64,000 nucleotides of DNA from Clostridiales bacterium (GCA_029098165.1 JAQXNU010000135.1:1-64000); one strand, 5' to 3'. Positions 36,071-45,854 are shown, numbered from the stretch's first letter. Program-made: numbers and translations. The notes: generated from the sequence alone by a model not told the origin.

Positions 36071-36964
36071 TTGAACCGTATAGAATTTATGAATCAGTTG
36101 GAACAGTTGTTAGTTGATATTCCGGCTGAGGAAAAGCAAGAAGCATTAGAGTTTTATACAAACTATTTTGAAGATGCAGGAGTAGAAAACGAAGATCAGA
36201 TCTTACGAGAACTTGGAAGTCCAGAACGAGTAGCCCGTACAATTAAAGAGGACCTATCTGCTAATGGCGAGTATTCAAAGGACGGGGAATACACCGAGCA
36301 TGGGTATAAAGATGCGAATGATTCTAAAGACAGCATCATCAAGGTGGAACCTTCTGTTACAGGACAGCAAAGAACAGAGGGTAACACCGAACAAGCAAAC
36401 AGTTCTTTTGTAAACTTAAATAAAGAAACACAGAACCAAAACACAAATACTCAGTATGAGCAGCAGCACCAGAATAATGGATATGCACAGAATCAGAACC
36501 AGTATCAGGGTGGATATGCTCAAGGCCAGAATCAAGGTGGATACAATCCAGGTCAAAACCCATATCCAAATCAAAATAGATATGAACAAAATCAGTATGG
36601 TTACGAGAAACCAGCAAAGACAAATGTAGGATTATTGATTTTAGTATGTATCTTTGCAATTCCATGTATCATTCCACTCACAATTGCAGCTTTTTCAACT
36701 GTGTTTGGTTTAGTTATTGGTTTTGGTGCAGCTGGAATCGGATGTACCGTAGCTGGAGTTGCAGTATTTCTTTGTGGTATCGTGGAAGTTGCTTCCGTTC
36801 CTGCAATTGGCATTGTAGCAATCGGCGGTGGATTAATATGTTTTGGATTAGGTATTCTATTCTTCTTATTAACATCAACAATTGCAAAGGTTATCCCAGC
36901 AGTTTGCAAAGCGGTAGGAGCAATTTTTAGAGCTCCATTTGGTGGAAGGAGAGTGACAGCATGA
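36071..36964 (+). CDS. DUF1700 (HAAS-domain) membrane protein with Gln/Asn-rich linker
   Basis: A 297-residue protein. N-terminal HAAS domain (MNRIEFMNQLEQLLVDIPAEEKQEALEFYTNYFEDAG, LGSPERVARTIKED). Residues ~115-175 form a Gln/Asn/Gly/Tyr-rich low-complexity linker with GGYAQGQNQGGY-type repeats. The last ~115 residues hold three or four helices (LLILVCIFAIPCIIPLTIAAF). TTG is the start, with GAGGGGG 8-9 nt upstream and directly abutting the padR stop, so translation is coupled. HAAS proteins are often PadR partners that sense the envelope; the direct link to PadR here is inferred from the operon. Confidence 0.88.
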   Translation: MNRIEFMNQLEQLLVDIPAEEKQEALEFYTNYFEDAGVENEDQILRELGSPERVARTIKEDLSANGEYSKDGEYTEHGYKDANDSKDSIIKVEPSVTGQQRTEGNTEQANSSFVNLNKETQNQNTNTQYEQQHQNNGYAQNQNQYQGGYAQGQNQGGYNPGQNPYPNQNRYEQNQYGYEKPAKTNVGLLILVCIFAIPCIIPLTIAAFSTVFGLVIGFGAAGIGCTVAGVAVFLCGIVEVASVPAIGIVAIGGGLICFGLGILFFLLTSTIAKVIPAVCKAVGAIFRAPFGGRRVTA

Positions 36965-37821
36965 AACGAGTAACAAGAATATTTCTTGGAATAGCTTGTG
37001 CTAGTATCGGAATCGGATTATTGCTAGCGATCATAGGATTTGTACTCGGTGGCAAGATCGTTTCTCATGGCGAAAATACTTACGATTATTCTTATAAAGT
37101 TGAGAATATTAAATCGATTGACCTTGATGTTGAATACGGATATGTTAAAATACTGAAAGGGGATGAATTTACAGCAGAAGTTGAGAATGTTGTAGAAAAT
37201 GGTTTTCAGGGATATGTAGAAGGTGATACATGGCATTTAAAACAGAATGGAAAAATCACGGATACTTTAAATATTTTTGGACTGAATATTCCATTTAGTT
37301 TTGGATGGTTTGGTCATCATGATAGCGATTATCCTAAGATTACGATTACTGTCCCAGAAGATTTTATCGCAGAAGAGTTTGAGATTGAATTGGGCGCCGG
37401 TGAAATTAAGGTAGAAGAAATGGATACCAAGGTTGCAGAAGTCAGCATTGGTGCCGGAAAAATGGATGTCAGAAATATGAACGTTACTGATGAGATTTCC
37501 TGTGATGTTGGTGCTGGAGAATTGATCATCAGAGAACTCGATACGAAGAAAGCGAAATTCGAGTGTGGTGTTGGCAGTATCAAAGTAGATGGCAAGGTGG
37601 CAGGTGATTTGGATGCGGATTGTGGAATGGGTGAAATGGATATCATTCTAAATGGCAACGAAGAAGAGTACAATTACAATGTCAGCTGTGGTGTTGGTAA
37701 CATTAATTTAAATGGCCACAATTACTCATTCTCTTCCAATAACCGAATTAAGAATGAAAGTTCCATTGGTACGATTGATTTAGATTGTAGTGTTGGTTCT
37801 TTAAAATTGAGATTTAAATAA
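36961..37821 (+). CDS. DUF4097 beta-repeat membrane-anchored protein
   Basis: A 286-residue protein: one N-terminal helix (~10-32), then a repeat-rich beta domain with ELGAGEIKVEEMDTKVAEVSIGAGKMDVRNM, DVGAGELIIRELD and CGVGSIKVDG, the 'putative adhesin' DUF4097 solenoid. The domain probably faces outside. Start overlaps the previous stop (ATGA) and AAGGAGAG lies before it. Envelope-stress or adhesion role is the usual guess; the exact one is unknown. Confidence 0.88.
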   Translation: MKRVTRIFLGIACASIGIGLLLAIIGFVLGGKIVSHGENTYDYSYKVENIKSIDLDVEYGYVKILKGDEFTAEVENVVENGFQGYVEGDTWHLKQNGKITDTLNIFGLNIPFSFGWFGHHDSDYPKITITVPEDFIAEEFEIELGAGEIKVEEMDTKVAEVSIGAGKMDVRNMNVTDEISCDVGAGELIIRELDTKKAKFECGVGSIKVDGKVAGDLDADCGMGEMDIILNGNEEEYNYNVSCGVGNINLNGHNYSFSSNNRIKNESSIGTIDLDCSVGSLKLRFK

Positions 37822-37846
37822 TATAGAGGAAAGAAGGATATTAATT

Positions 37847-38023
37847 ATGCAGAAAAGATTAACAAAATCAAGAACAAATCGTAAGATTGCAGGTGTATGT
37901 GCAGGTATTGCAGAGTATATTAACATTGATCCAACGGTAGTACGTATTTTATGGACAATCTTTGCTTTTTGCGGTGTCGGATTTTTCGCTTATATTGTTT
38001 GTGCTTTTGTAATGCCAGACTAG
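37847..38023 (+). CDS. PspC-domain membrane protein
   Basis: A 58-residue protein: QKRLTKSRTNRKIAGVCAGIAEYINIDPTVVRILWTIFAF then one helix (GFFAYIVCAFVMP). This is a minimal PspC domain. AGAGGAAAGAAGGA precedes the ATG, 25 bp after DUF4097. It completes the PadR-DUF1700-DUF4097-PspC operon, and is easily missed by callers with a 60-residue cutoff. PspC proteins respond to membrane stress. Confidence 0.92.
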   Translation: MQKRLTKSRTNRKIAGVCAGIAEYINIDPTVVRILWTIFAFCGVGFFAYIVCAFVMPD

Positions 38024-38068
38024 AGGTAATTCATTAGTACTAACAGTAAATTATATTATTTACTTGAT

Positions 38069-38229
38069 AAAGGGGCTGCGAAAAAACAGCAAGGAAATAA
38101 TCATGAGAGTCGGGAAATCGTATTAGAATTTGGCTGCCTTTCACTTTCGACCGGACTAAGCCAAATTATAATATGATTTCTCGACTCTCTCCTCATTATT
38201 CTTTTTGTTGTTTTTTCACAGCCCCTTTT
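38069..38229. repeat. palindromic dispersed element, copy 4
   Basis: Ends AAAGGGGCTGCGAAAAAACA and TGTTTTTTCACAGCCCCTTT; arms GAGAGTCGGGAAATCGTATTAG / the complement-like ATAATATGATTTCTCGACTCTC, core TGCCTTTCACTTTCGACCGGACTAAG. Lies 45 bp after PspC and ends in a T-run. The remaining 140 bp to argS hold only promoter-like AT-rich sequence. Confidence 0.9.
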
Positions 38230-38389
38230 ATATTTACTCAAAATCTGCTTCATAATAATATGAAACGGGGATTATTTGAAAATAGCGCTATTTCTTGACT
38301 GTGATTCGTTTCCAGACTCTTTACAAGGTATTTTAATTGTGTTAAAGTAAGTCTAACGTTTTTTATGGATGAGAGATACGGAGGCAATA

Positions 38390-40171
38390 ATGATTAAAGT
38401 AATCGATCAATTAACAAGTATATTTACAAAAGCATTCACAGAATGTGGATATGAAGAGAAGTTTGGTACTGTAACAGTATCGAACCGTCCAGACTTATGT
38501 CAGTACCAGTGTAATGGTGCATTGGCAGCAGCGAAGCAATACAAAAAAGCTCCGATCATGATTGCCAATGAGGTTGTAGAAAAGTGCAAAGATAATGCAA
38601 TTTTCTCTGAAATCACTGCAATTATGCCTGGTTTTATTAATATTAAACTTAACAATGAATTTTTAGCAGAATATCTACAGAACATGACAACGGATGAAAG
38701 ACTTGGCTGTGATAAAGTAGAAAATCCAACAACTGTGGTAGTTGACTATGGCGGACCTAACGTTGCAAAACCACTTCATGTAGGTCATTTACGTCCAGCA
38801 ATCATCGGTGAAAGCATTAAGCGTTTAGTACGTTTTATGGGTCATAACGTGATTGGTGATGCTCATCTTGGCGACTGGGGGCTTCAGATCGGTCTAATCA
38901 TCACAGAGCTTAAGAAGAGACAGCCTGAGTTGGTTTATTTTGATGAATCCTTTACAGGAGAATATCCAGAAGAAGCACCATTTACAATTACAGAATTAGA
39001 AGAAATCTATCCTTATGCAAGCGGATATTCGAAAGAACATCCAGAATATAAGGAAGAAGCTAGACAGGCGACTTACCTGTTACAGAACGGACATCGTGGA
39101 TACACTGCATTATGGAAACACATTATGACAGTTTCCGTAAATGATTTAAAGAAAAACTATGAAAACTTAGATGTTCATTTCGATATCTGGAAGAAGGAAA
39201 GTGATGCTCAGAAGTACATTCCTGATATGGTTAAATATCTAAAAGAAAACGGATATGCTAGAATCAGTGATGGTGCGTTAGTAGTTGATGTTAAGGAAGA
39301 GACAGATACGAAGGAAATGCCTCCATGTATGATCTTAAAATCCGATGGAGCAAGCCTTTATGATACAACGGACTTAGCAACATTAGTAGAGCGTATGGAA
39401 TTATTTAAACCATCTTCTGTAATCTATGTTGTAGATAAACGTCAGGATTTATACTTTGAGAGAGTATTCCGTTGCGCGAAGAAGACAAAGATCGTTCCAG
39501 AAGATGTTAACCTTAAATTCTTAGGTTTTGGTACTATGAATGGTAAAGACGGTAAGCCATTTAAGACAAGAGATGGCGGCGTTATGCGTCTTGAAAACTT
39601 AATTTCCGGTATCAATGAGGAAGTTTACAAGAAGATCATGTCCAATCGTGAGATGCCAGAAGATGAAGCTAGAAGCATCGCGAAAACAGTTGGTTTAGCA
39701 GCTTTAAAATATGGTGATCTTTCCAATCAGGCAAACAAAGATTATATCTTTGATATCGACCGTTTTACTTCTTTTGAAGGAAATACAGGCCCATACATTC
39801 TTTATACCATGGTTCGTATTAAGTCCATCTTAGCGAAATATAAAGAAGTTAAGGGTGTTACTGACTTTGATAGCTTAAAGATTCAGGGCTCTACACGTGA
39901 ACGTGGGGAAAGCGAAATCAATCTTATGTTATTATGTAGCAAGTTCAATGATGTAATGGAACATGCTGCAGCTGAGATTGCTCCACACAAAGTATGTGCG
40001 TATATCTATGACCTTGCCAATGCGTTCAATGGTTTCTACCATGAAAATAAGATCATTGCAGAAGAAAACGTTGAAAAACAGCAGGAATGGATCGCTTTAA
40101 TCGTATTAGTGTTAAAGATTTTAAATACTTGCATCGAACTCTTAGGCTTTAGTGCGCCTGACAAGATGTAA
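38390..40171 (+). CDS. argS: arginyl-tRNA synthetase
   Basis: A 593-residue class I synthetase. N-terminal Add-1 tRNA-recognition domain; signature HVGHLRPAIIGESIKRLVRFMG (HIGH variant HVGH); LGDWGLQIG; KTR-type loop in GKPFKTRDGGVMRLENL; C-terminal anticodon-binding DALR domain. ATG at 38390 has GGAGG 7 nt upstream, better than the reading from 38369. Attaches arginine to tRNA-Arg. Single gene, followed by a long palindrome. Confidence 0.96.
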   Translation: MIKVIDQLTSIFTKAFTECGYEEKFGTVTVSNRPDLCQYQCNGALAAAKQYKKAPIMIANEVVEKCKDNAIFSEITAIMPGFINIKLNNEFLAEYLQNMTTDERLGCDKVENPTTVVVDYGGPNVAKPLHVGHLRPAIIGESIKRLVRFMGHNVIGDAHLGDWGLQIGLIITELKKRQPELVYFDESFTGEYPEEAPFTITELEEIYPYASGYSKEHPEYKEEARQATYLLQNGHRGYTALWKHIMTVSVNDLKKNYENLDVHFDIWKKESDAQKYIPDMVKYLKENGYARISDGALVVDVKEETDTKEMPPCMILKSDGASLYDTTDLATLVERMELFKPSSVIYVVDKRQDLYFERVFRCAKKTKIVPEDVNLKFLGFGTMNGKDGKPFKTRDGGVMRLENLISGINEEVYKKIMSNREMPEDEARSIAKTVGLAALKYGDLSNQANKDYIFDIDRFTSFEGNTGPYILYTMVRIKSILAKYKEVKGVTDFDSLKIQGSTRERGESEINLMLLCSKFNDVMEHAAAEIAPHKVCAYIYDLANAFNGFYHENKIIAEENVEKQQEWIALIVLVLKILNTCIELLGFSAPDKM

Positions 40172-40425
40172 TCCATAAGGGAAGCCCGGGGTGTCGCAGG
40201 AGTCGACAATTGTGTGCTTGTGGTTAGCCATGTATTTTCGTTGCCTACTACAGGAGATGAAAAATGTTTGACTTTCACATACAAATAAATGCGTTTGTAT
40301 GTGACGTTCAAACATTTTTCATCTTCTGTAACGGCAAATAAAATACATGTTGCTAATCCACAAGCACACAATTATCGACGCCTACGACACCCCTCATTTC
40401 TATGATGTTTTTCAGATGGGATTAC
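40168..40425. repeat. ~250-bp near-perfect palindrome downstream of argS
   Basis: Long inverted repeat centred near 40291. From the centre out: CACATACAAA / TTTGTATGTG (loop TAAATGCG), AAAAATGTTTGA / TTCAAACATTTTT, CTTGTGG / CCACAAG with GTGTGC / GCACAC, GACAATTGTG / CACAATTATC, GGGGTGTCG / CGACACCCC, and outer GTAATCCAT / ATGGGATTAC. Arms are about 100-125 bp with small internal loops and bulges. No gene within. It can form a large RNA hairpin or DNA cruciform and may terminate argS. It is unrelated to the five-copy family. Confidence 0.85.
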
Positions 40426-40556
40426 AAGCTTGTGAATAAGGGCGTAGTATTTAAAAGCTTCGTTTTGCACATTTATATAATTTTCTTGTGCAGATGATAA
40501 AGTAGATACATAAAAAATAAGCATTTATAAACTTCATGAAAGAGGGCATACATATC

Positions 40557-41867
40557 ATGTATAAATTGATATCTAAATTAGTAATTTATCGTAATTTAGG
40601 AGAAGACAGTATCTTAGTGAAATTAGCGAATATTATGGAGAGCTATGATCGAAAAAAGAGTACGAAGGAGGAAGCGACAGCAGGAATTTATACGGAGATT
40701 CATCGTTTGCTTGATGTGGCAACGGAATATGGATTTGATGAAAATCTGTGGCAGAATTATTTAGCGTATCTGTTAGCTACGATTGAGAATCCATTTAGCA
40801 TGACATGTGAGAAACATGGAGCAAGTGAGGGCACGGTCAATCAGTTCGCTAAGGGTGATTTTGAGATTTTCCGACAACTGTTGCACTATGATTTTACAAA
40901 GTTAGAAAAAGAGTTGGACATCGATTGTTTTCGTATTGTGACAAATTATAAGTCCATTCAAAAGAGTGGAAAACGTTATAACAAGAACGTTAGCGATAAA
41001 GTAAAAGAATTGAGTAAAGCGATTTCTGCAGCAAAGAATGCAGATGAGATTTTTACGTATGTCACAGAGTTCTATCGTGACTATGGTGTCGGTATGTTCG
41101 GCTTAAATAAGGCGTTCCGTGTGATCAAGGATAATAGCAAAGTCGTTTTACAGCCAATCTTAAATACCGATATGGTCCTATTAGATGATCTGATCGGATA
41201 TGAGATTCAAAAGAAGAAGCTAGTTGATAATACCAAAGCATTTGTAGAAGGTAGAAAAGCAAATAACGTTCTTTTATTTGGTGACAGTGGTACTGGTAAG
41301 TCTACCTCCATTAAGGCAATCTTAAATGAGTACTACCCACAAGGGCTTCGTATGATCGAAATTTATAAACATCAGTTTGAGGATCTGTCAACTGTTATTA
41401 CGATGATTAAAAACCGAAACTATAAGTTTATTATTTATATGGATGATCTGTCTTTTGAAGAGTTCGAGATTGAGTATAAATACTTAAAAGCAGTTATTGA
41501 AGGTGGTCTGGAGACCAAGCCAGATAACGTACTAATTTATGCGACTTCTAATCGTAGGCATTTAATTCGTGAGACATGGAGTGACCGTTCCGATATGTCT
41601 CAGGATGAGTTACATCGTTCAGACACGATGCAGGAGAAGTTATCCTTGGTTGCACGTTTTGGTATCTCCATCAATTACTCGGCCCCAACACAGCAGGAGT
41701 ACTTTGAAATCGTTACCGAGCTCGCGAAAAAATATAATAACTTTGGCATAAGTAAGGAAGAACTATTACAGAAGGCAAATGCTTGGGAATTAAGTCATGG
41801 TGGTCTGTCAGGACGTACTGCAGCTCAGTTCATTATTTACATGATCAGCCAGACGAAAGAAGAGTAA
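40557..41867 (+). CDS. DUF815 family AAA-type ATPase
   Basis: A 436-residue protein. N-terminal ~200 residues are helical and hold no known domain. The ATPase core shows Walker [11 protein letters not shown] (~240-249), Walker [13 protein letters not shown], sensor-1-like [12 protein letters not shown] and a C-terminal [14 protein letters not shown]. It is the DUF815/PF05673 pattern and length. ATG at 40557 has AGAGGG 10 nt upstream. Its partners and substrate are unknown; single gene between argS and hisD. Confidence 0.88.
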   Translation: MYKLISKLVIYRNLGEDSILVKLANIMESYDRKKSTKEEATAGIYTEIHRLLDVATEYGFDENLWQNYLAYLLATIENPFSMTCEKHGASEGTVNQFAKGDFEIFRQLLHYDFTKLEKELDIDCFRIVTNYKSIQKSGKRYNKNVSDKVKELSKAISAAKNADEIFTYVTEFYRDYGVGMFGLNKAFRVIKDNSKVVLQPILNTDMVLLDDLIGYEIQKKKLVDNTKAFVEGRKANNVLLFGDSGTGKSTSIKAILNEYYPQGLRMIEIYKHQFEDLSTVITMIKNRNYKFIIYMDDLSFEEFEIEYKYLKAVIEGGLETKPDNVLIYATSNRRHLIRETWSDRSDMSQDELHRSDTMQEKLSLVARFGISINYSAPTQQEYFEIVTELAKKYNNFGISKEELLQKANAWELSHGGLSGRTAAQFIIYMISQTKEE

Positions 41868-41949
41868 AGGAACGTAGGAGAATAAATGAATGAGTTTAAA
41901 ATCTACTCATGAGAATAACCTTTAATAACATATAATACAAAATAGACAT

Positions 41950-41978
41950 TGACAAATCAACTAACTCGCGTTATAGTA
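41950..41978 (+). promoter_or_regulatory. sigma-A promoter of the hisD attenuator transcript
   Basis: TTGACA (41950-41955) and TATAGT (41973-41978), spacing 17. Transcription would begin near 41985, about 43 nt before the leader peptide. Confidence 0.75.
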
Positions 41979-42027
41979 ATTAATAAATTTTGGAACATCA
42001 TGAAAGAATTAGAAAGGAGAAATAACA

Positions 42028-42078
42028 ATGATTCAATTTTCATCCCATCGTCATCAGCATCACAAGAAGCAATTGTAG
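42028..42078 (+). CDS. histidine leader peptide (16 residues)
   Basis: MIQFSSHRHQHHKKQL, stop TAG. Four His codons fall in six consecutive codons (42046-42063: His-Arg-His-Gln-His-His). GAAAGGAGA lies 8 nt upstream of ATG, so the peptide is well translated. Histidine clustering ahead of hisD and of a terminator is the hallmark of ribosome-mediated attenuation. Too short for most gene callers. Confidence 0.92.
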   Translation: MIQFSSHRHQHHKKQL

Positions 42079-42205
42079 CTTATGAGTAAGTCATAGGTGC
42101 AATTGCTTGTTGTGGTTGTGCCTATGATGGTGGGAGGAATAGGAAGTTGCTATATCTACATTTCTATTTAAAGACCATTTAGGCATAACCTAAATGGTCT
42201 TTTTT
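42061..42205 (+). promoter_or_regulatory. histidine attenuator (alternative hairpins and terminator)
   Basis: Four alternative pairings are visible. 1:2, CACAAGAAGCAATTG (42061-42075) with CAATTGCTTGTTGTG (42100-42114), one mismatch. 2':3, CATAGGTGCAA (42092-42102) with TTGTGCCTATG (42116-42126). 3:4, GCCTATGATGGT (42120-42131) with ACCATTTAGGC (42174-42184). Terminator 4:5, AAAGACCATTTAGG / CCTAAATGGTCTTT (42170-42202) plus T-run. A ribosome reaching the stop masks region 1, so 2':3 and the terminator form. One stalled at the first His codons lets 1:2 form, freeing region 3 to block the terminator. Pairings are seen; the switching model follows classical his/trp attenuation. Confidence 0.9.
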
Positions 42206-42257
42206 GTGGTTTGGAAAAGATTAAGAACTTAAAATCAAAATTAGGGAGGATAGTTTT

Positions 42258-43580
42258 ATGATAACAATTAGTAAGTTTTCAAAAGATAATGAACGATATC
42301 AGGCACTGCTGGATCGAGAACAGGAAATTCCTGCAAAGATAATGGAAACTGTAGATTTAATATTAGCAGATGTAAAAGAAAATGGCGATTACGCAGTGAA
42401 AAAATATATGAAACAGATCGATAATGCCAATCTTGATGAAATCGGCTGGAAAGTAACGAAAGAAGAGTTTGAAGAAGCTAAGAATAACATCGATCCAGAG
42501 TTGGCAAAAGCAATCAGGGAGGCCTGTGATAATATATATGCCTATCACAAAAATCAGCTTCCAAAAGAATACACGCAGAATTATGACTGGGGCACACAGT
42601 TAACTCGTAAATATGTGCCATTATCTAGAATTGCGGTTACAGTCCCAGGTAATATTTCAGCTCTTGTCTCTACACTTTATATGAGCGTTATCCCAGCAAA
42701 AGTTGCAGGTGTACCAGATATCAATATCATGACAAAACCAAAGAACGGTAAGATCGATGCGAATCTTCTTTACGCAGCCGATTATCTAGGCGTCAATAAT
42801 GTGTATAAAATTTGTGGAGTACAGGGAATTGCGGCATTTGCGTATGGAACAGAGATAATTGAACGAGTGGATGCCATTGTTGGACCAGGCAATAATTACA
42901 CTCAGATGGCAAAAAAACGACTATTCGGTACTGTGCGTATTGATTCCATTGCAGGTCCATCTGAAATTGTGATCATAGCGGATCAAACAGCCAATCCAAG
43001 ATTCGTAGCAGCCGATCTATTATCGCAGGCAGAACACGGCACTGGCTTTGAAGCTTCTACAGCACTAGTTTTTAGTGAAGAACAGGCACTAGCAATTCAG
43101 TCGGAACTAGAAACCCTAGTAGCAGAAAACAATTTAACAATTGTTCAGAAAGCACTAAACGCTTATGGTAATATTTTTATTGTATCCTCCATGCAGGAAG
43201 CAATTGATATTGCTAATAATATTGCCCCAGAACACGTAGAATTAATGACCCAAAATCCAGAAACCATCGCCGACAAAATAACAAAAGCAGGCACAATCTT
43301 TATTGGTTCCTATAGCCCAGAACCAGTTGGTGATTACTACTGTGGCACGAATCACATCCTACCAACCTGTGGAACCGCCCGATTCTCTTCAGGCCTAAGT
43401 GTCAACGATTTCATGCGAGGCTATAGTGTCATTAACTACGCCAAAGAATCTCTCCACAGAAATTCCACTTCCATTGAACGCCTAGCAACCTCGGAACACA
43501 TGACTGCACACGCCCTCTCCATCCGCGTCCGCTCCGACTACACCAAACAGACCTTACCCCAACATACATTAAAGAAGTAA
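42258..43580 (+). CDS. hisD: histidinol dehydrogenase
   Basis: A 440-residue enzyme oxidising L-histidinol to L-histidine in two NAD-dependent steps, the last of the pathway. PGNISALVSTLYMSVIPAKVAGV, IVGPGNNYTQMAKKRLFG, IAGPSEIVIIAD, LSQAEHGTG (zinc His/Gln) and the catalytic APEHVEL with zinc-binding HILPTCGTARFSSGLSV are present. AGGGAGGA precedes ATG. It stands alone, with no other his gene in the window, and is controlled by the leader just upstream. Codon use changes slightly to C-rich in the last 40 codons. The 250 bp after it hold nothing recognised. Confidence 0.96.
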   Translation: MITISKFSKDNERYQALLDREQEIPAKIMETVDLILADVKENGDYAVKKYMKQIDNANLDEIGWKVTKEEFEEAKNNIDPELAKAIREACDNIYAYHKNQLPKEYTQNYDWGTQLTRKYVPLSRIAVTVPGNISALVSTLYMSVIPAKVAGVPDINIMTKPKNGKIDANLLYAADYLGVNNVYKICGVQGIAAFAYGTEIIERVDAIVGPGNNYTQMAKKRLFGTVRIDSIAGPSEIVIIADQTANPRFVAADLLSQAEHGTGFEASTALVFSEEQALAIQSELETLVAENNLTIVQKALNAYGNIFIVSSMQEAIDIANNIAPEHVELMTQNPETIADKITKAGTIFIGSYSPEPVGDYYCGTNHILPTCGTARFSSGLSVNDFMRGYSVINYAKESLHRNSTSIERLATSEHMTAHALSIRVRSDYTKQTLPQHTLKK

Positions 43581-43833
43581 GCAATATATGAAATATCTAG
43601 GGCACCAATCTGAAAAACCTACACATCATCATCCATGCTACTTAAAGACTTTTGGCGCAAAAGAGACTTATTCTGAAATACAGTTAACGCTATTAAAGTT
43701 AATTTAGAATACCAGTCAAAACTATATTTATATATAATACATACATTCTATGCTATTCAAAGTAACAAAGAAAACCTTGCACGTTATTTTTCACATATTT
43801 TCAACCTACCTGTGCAAAATAACGTCCCAACAT

Positions 43834-45612
43834 CTATTTCACTTTAATACCATAGATCTGTTTCCCTTTTGCGCCAAGGAGTTCAGCTTTGGTACCAACC
43901 CCACGAGTACCAACAACAATCGTATTTCCGAATGCGGAAGGAGTAGCTTCAATATTAGCTCCGCCAAGGTTGATTCGATCATACAATTCGCCAGTTAAAC
44001 CATTGATCAAGAACATATTACCCTTGGAATCGCAGAGAATGACATAACCTGTACCATCTTCTGTGTAAAGAGCAATCGGGCTGGACCATGTATAGTATTC
44101 CATATCAAGATGCCATACTTCCTTACCAGTTTTCTTATTGATGGCAACCATTTTACCCTTATCCAATCCGCCAGTTCTGGCAATCGTAAAGTAAACAAGA
44201 TCGGATAATTCATTTTGTCCAAGTAAAGCAGTGGACTGAACACCACCAGAAATCTTGTTGACTGTCTGACATTCATATGGAATTTCCCAAACAGTCTCAC
44301 CAGTAGCGGCATTGATCTTCTGAAGTTTTAACGTACCAGAATTACTATCGTCCTTTGTAAAGTGTAAGGAAGAGGAGATATAGATATATGCGGTACCATC
44401 TTCTTCATTTACCTCAAATACTGGAGAGCCATTCGTATCATCGATTGTATCAGCCATCCATACGGTCTGCATCGTATTGAGATCGAGACAGATTAAGTTG
44501 GCATTATTATCTGCGATATAAAGGTAGTTCTTCCAGATGGAAGCAGAAGATTCCATACCAAGGTAATATTCATCATCTCTTGTATGATTAGTTGTATATC
44601 TGTATTTTACAACTTCCTCAGGATTGATGTTAACAGACTTACCATCATAAACGGTATTTAATTTCATTGTATAAAGGATACCGTTTTCTCCAGGCTGGAT
44701 TAACGTATCCGTAGTTACGTCAATAAGTGGTGAAGAGTCAAAAGCAGCAAAGTTATTATTATCCGTACGCTGAGAAAAATCATCATCATAGCCATACTCG
44801 TAAATAACTTTACCCTGAATCAGATCCACGATAAATGCGCGAGCACCCTGATCTCCCATAGCATCACCGGCACCTACGAAATAAAGAGGAATTTCATTCG
44901 GATAAAGGCTTCCTGTCCCCTTAATTGGGAAACCTAAGCTAATCTTATCACGAGTTGCACTACCATCATCTAAATCAAGGAAGTAGATGTTACCATCAGT
45001 TGTTGCATAAATGACTTCCGTTAGATTCTCTTTTTGTTTTTTCTTATCGTAGATGTTCATAGCCATTTTGGTTTCGTCTTTCCAACGAACGATCAAAGGT
45101 TGTCCAGTCCAACAGCTGCCAGACCATTCCCCTTCTCCATCACCAACGGTTTTGTGTAAAGCTCCAGTTGTGATGTTCCATTTCTTCTCGAGCTGCTTTT
45201 TGGTAATGTCGGCAACACCATAAGTACCCCCAGTACGGTAATTGTTGCCTCGGAAAGTAATGACCCCTTGCATTTCAGTATACTGATTGCTGAAGTTAAT
45301 TGGGTCTTTACGTGTAAATGAATCTACAATCTCACCATTTACCATTAAGTCCGACTGCAATCCAAATAAAAATGGATCCGATACTGCACTTACGGATGGA
45401 AAACCTTGCGTTAATAATTTTTGTTCAGGTGATATTGCCTCATTTAAAAATACGGTTTGAGATTCCTCAGTTGTAATTGGTTTTGATAATGGATGACGGC
45501 TACCAGACGCTAATATACCAGAATTGCGGACTACTAGGCCAGCTACCCCAATCACAACGATACCAGTGGTGACTCCTATTGCAATTTTTTTCTTTTTCGA
45601 AGTTTTTTTCAT
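43834..45612 (-). CDS. membrane-anchored PQQ-like beta-propeller protein
   Basis: A 592-residue protein with an N-terminal helix (~10-30, IAIGVTTGIVVIGVAGLVV) after a lysine-rich tip, then an external domain built of WD/PQQ-type blades: YATTDGNIYFLDLDDG, YLYIADNNANLICLDLNTMQTVWMADTI, INAATGETVWEI, AINKKTGKEVWHLDMEYY, LINGLTGELYDRINLGG. Blade motifs (A-x-D-x-x-x-G-x-x-x-W) resemble BamB-like propellers; no PQQ-dependent catalytic Asp block was recognised, so binding or structural duty at the cell surface is likelier. GGAGG lies before ATG. Confidence 0.85.
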   Translation of the reverse strand: MKKTSKKKKIAIGVTTGIVVIGVAGLVVRNSGILASGSRHPLSKPITTEESQTVFLNEAISPEQKLLTQGFPSVSAVSDPFLFGLQSDLMVNGEIVDSFTRKDPINFSNQYTEMQGVITFRGNNYRTGGTYGVADITKKQLEKKWNITTGALHKTVGDGEGEWSGSCWTGQPLIVRWKDETKMAMNIYDKKKQKENLTEVIYATTDGNIYFLDLDDGSATRDKISLGFPIKGTGSLYPNEIPLYFVGAGDAMGDQGARAFIVDLIQGKVIYEYGYDDDFSQRTDNNNFAAFDSSPLIDVTTDTLIQPGENGILYTMKLNTVYDGKSVNINPEEVVKYRYTTNHTRDDEYYLGMESSASIWKNYLYIADNNANLICLDLNTMQTVWMADTIDDTNGSPVFEVNEEDGTAYIYISSSLHFTKDDSNSGTLKLQKINAATGETVWEIPYECQTVNKISGGVQSTALLGQNELSDLVYFTIARTGGLDKGKMVAINKKTGKEVWHLDMEYYTWSSPIALYTEDGTGYVILCDSKGNMFLINGLTGELYDRINLGGANIEATPSAFGNTIVVGTRGVGTKAELLGAKGKQIYGIKVK

Positions 45613-45854
45613 ATCTATCCTCCAATGTAAATAATTATTTCGCCTGTGTTTTAGTATAACACAGGATTATATATTTAAATAATAAAAATCCTTAAGAAAT
45701 CCTTAATATAAAAAAGAAATAATTATTTTGACAATCATTTCACTCACTGATACAATGGTACTATATATGAAAATTGTTGTTTATTGTCATAAATGGATAA
45801 AACAAGAAGTTTATTATAGAACGAATGCTACATTTGTAGAAAGCGAGGAATATC

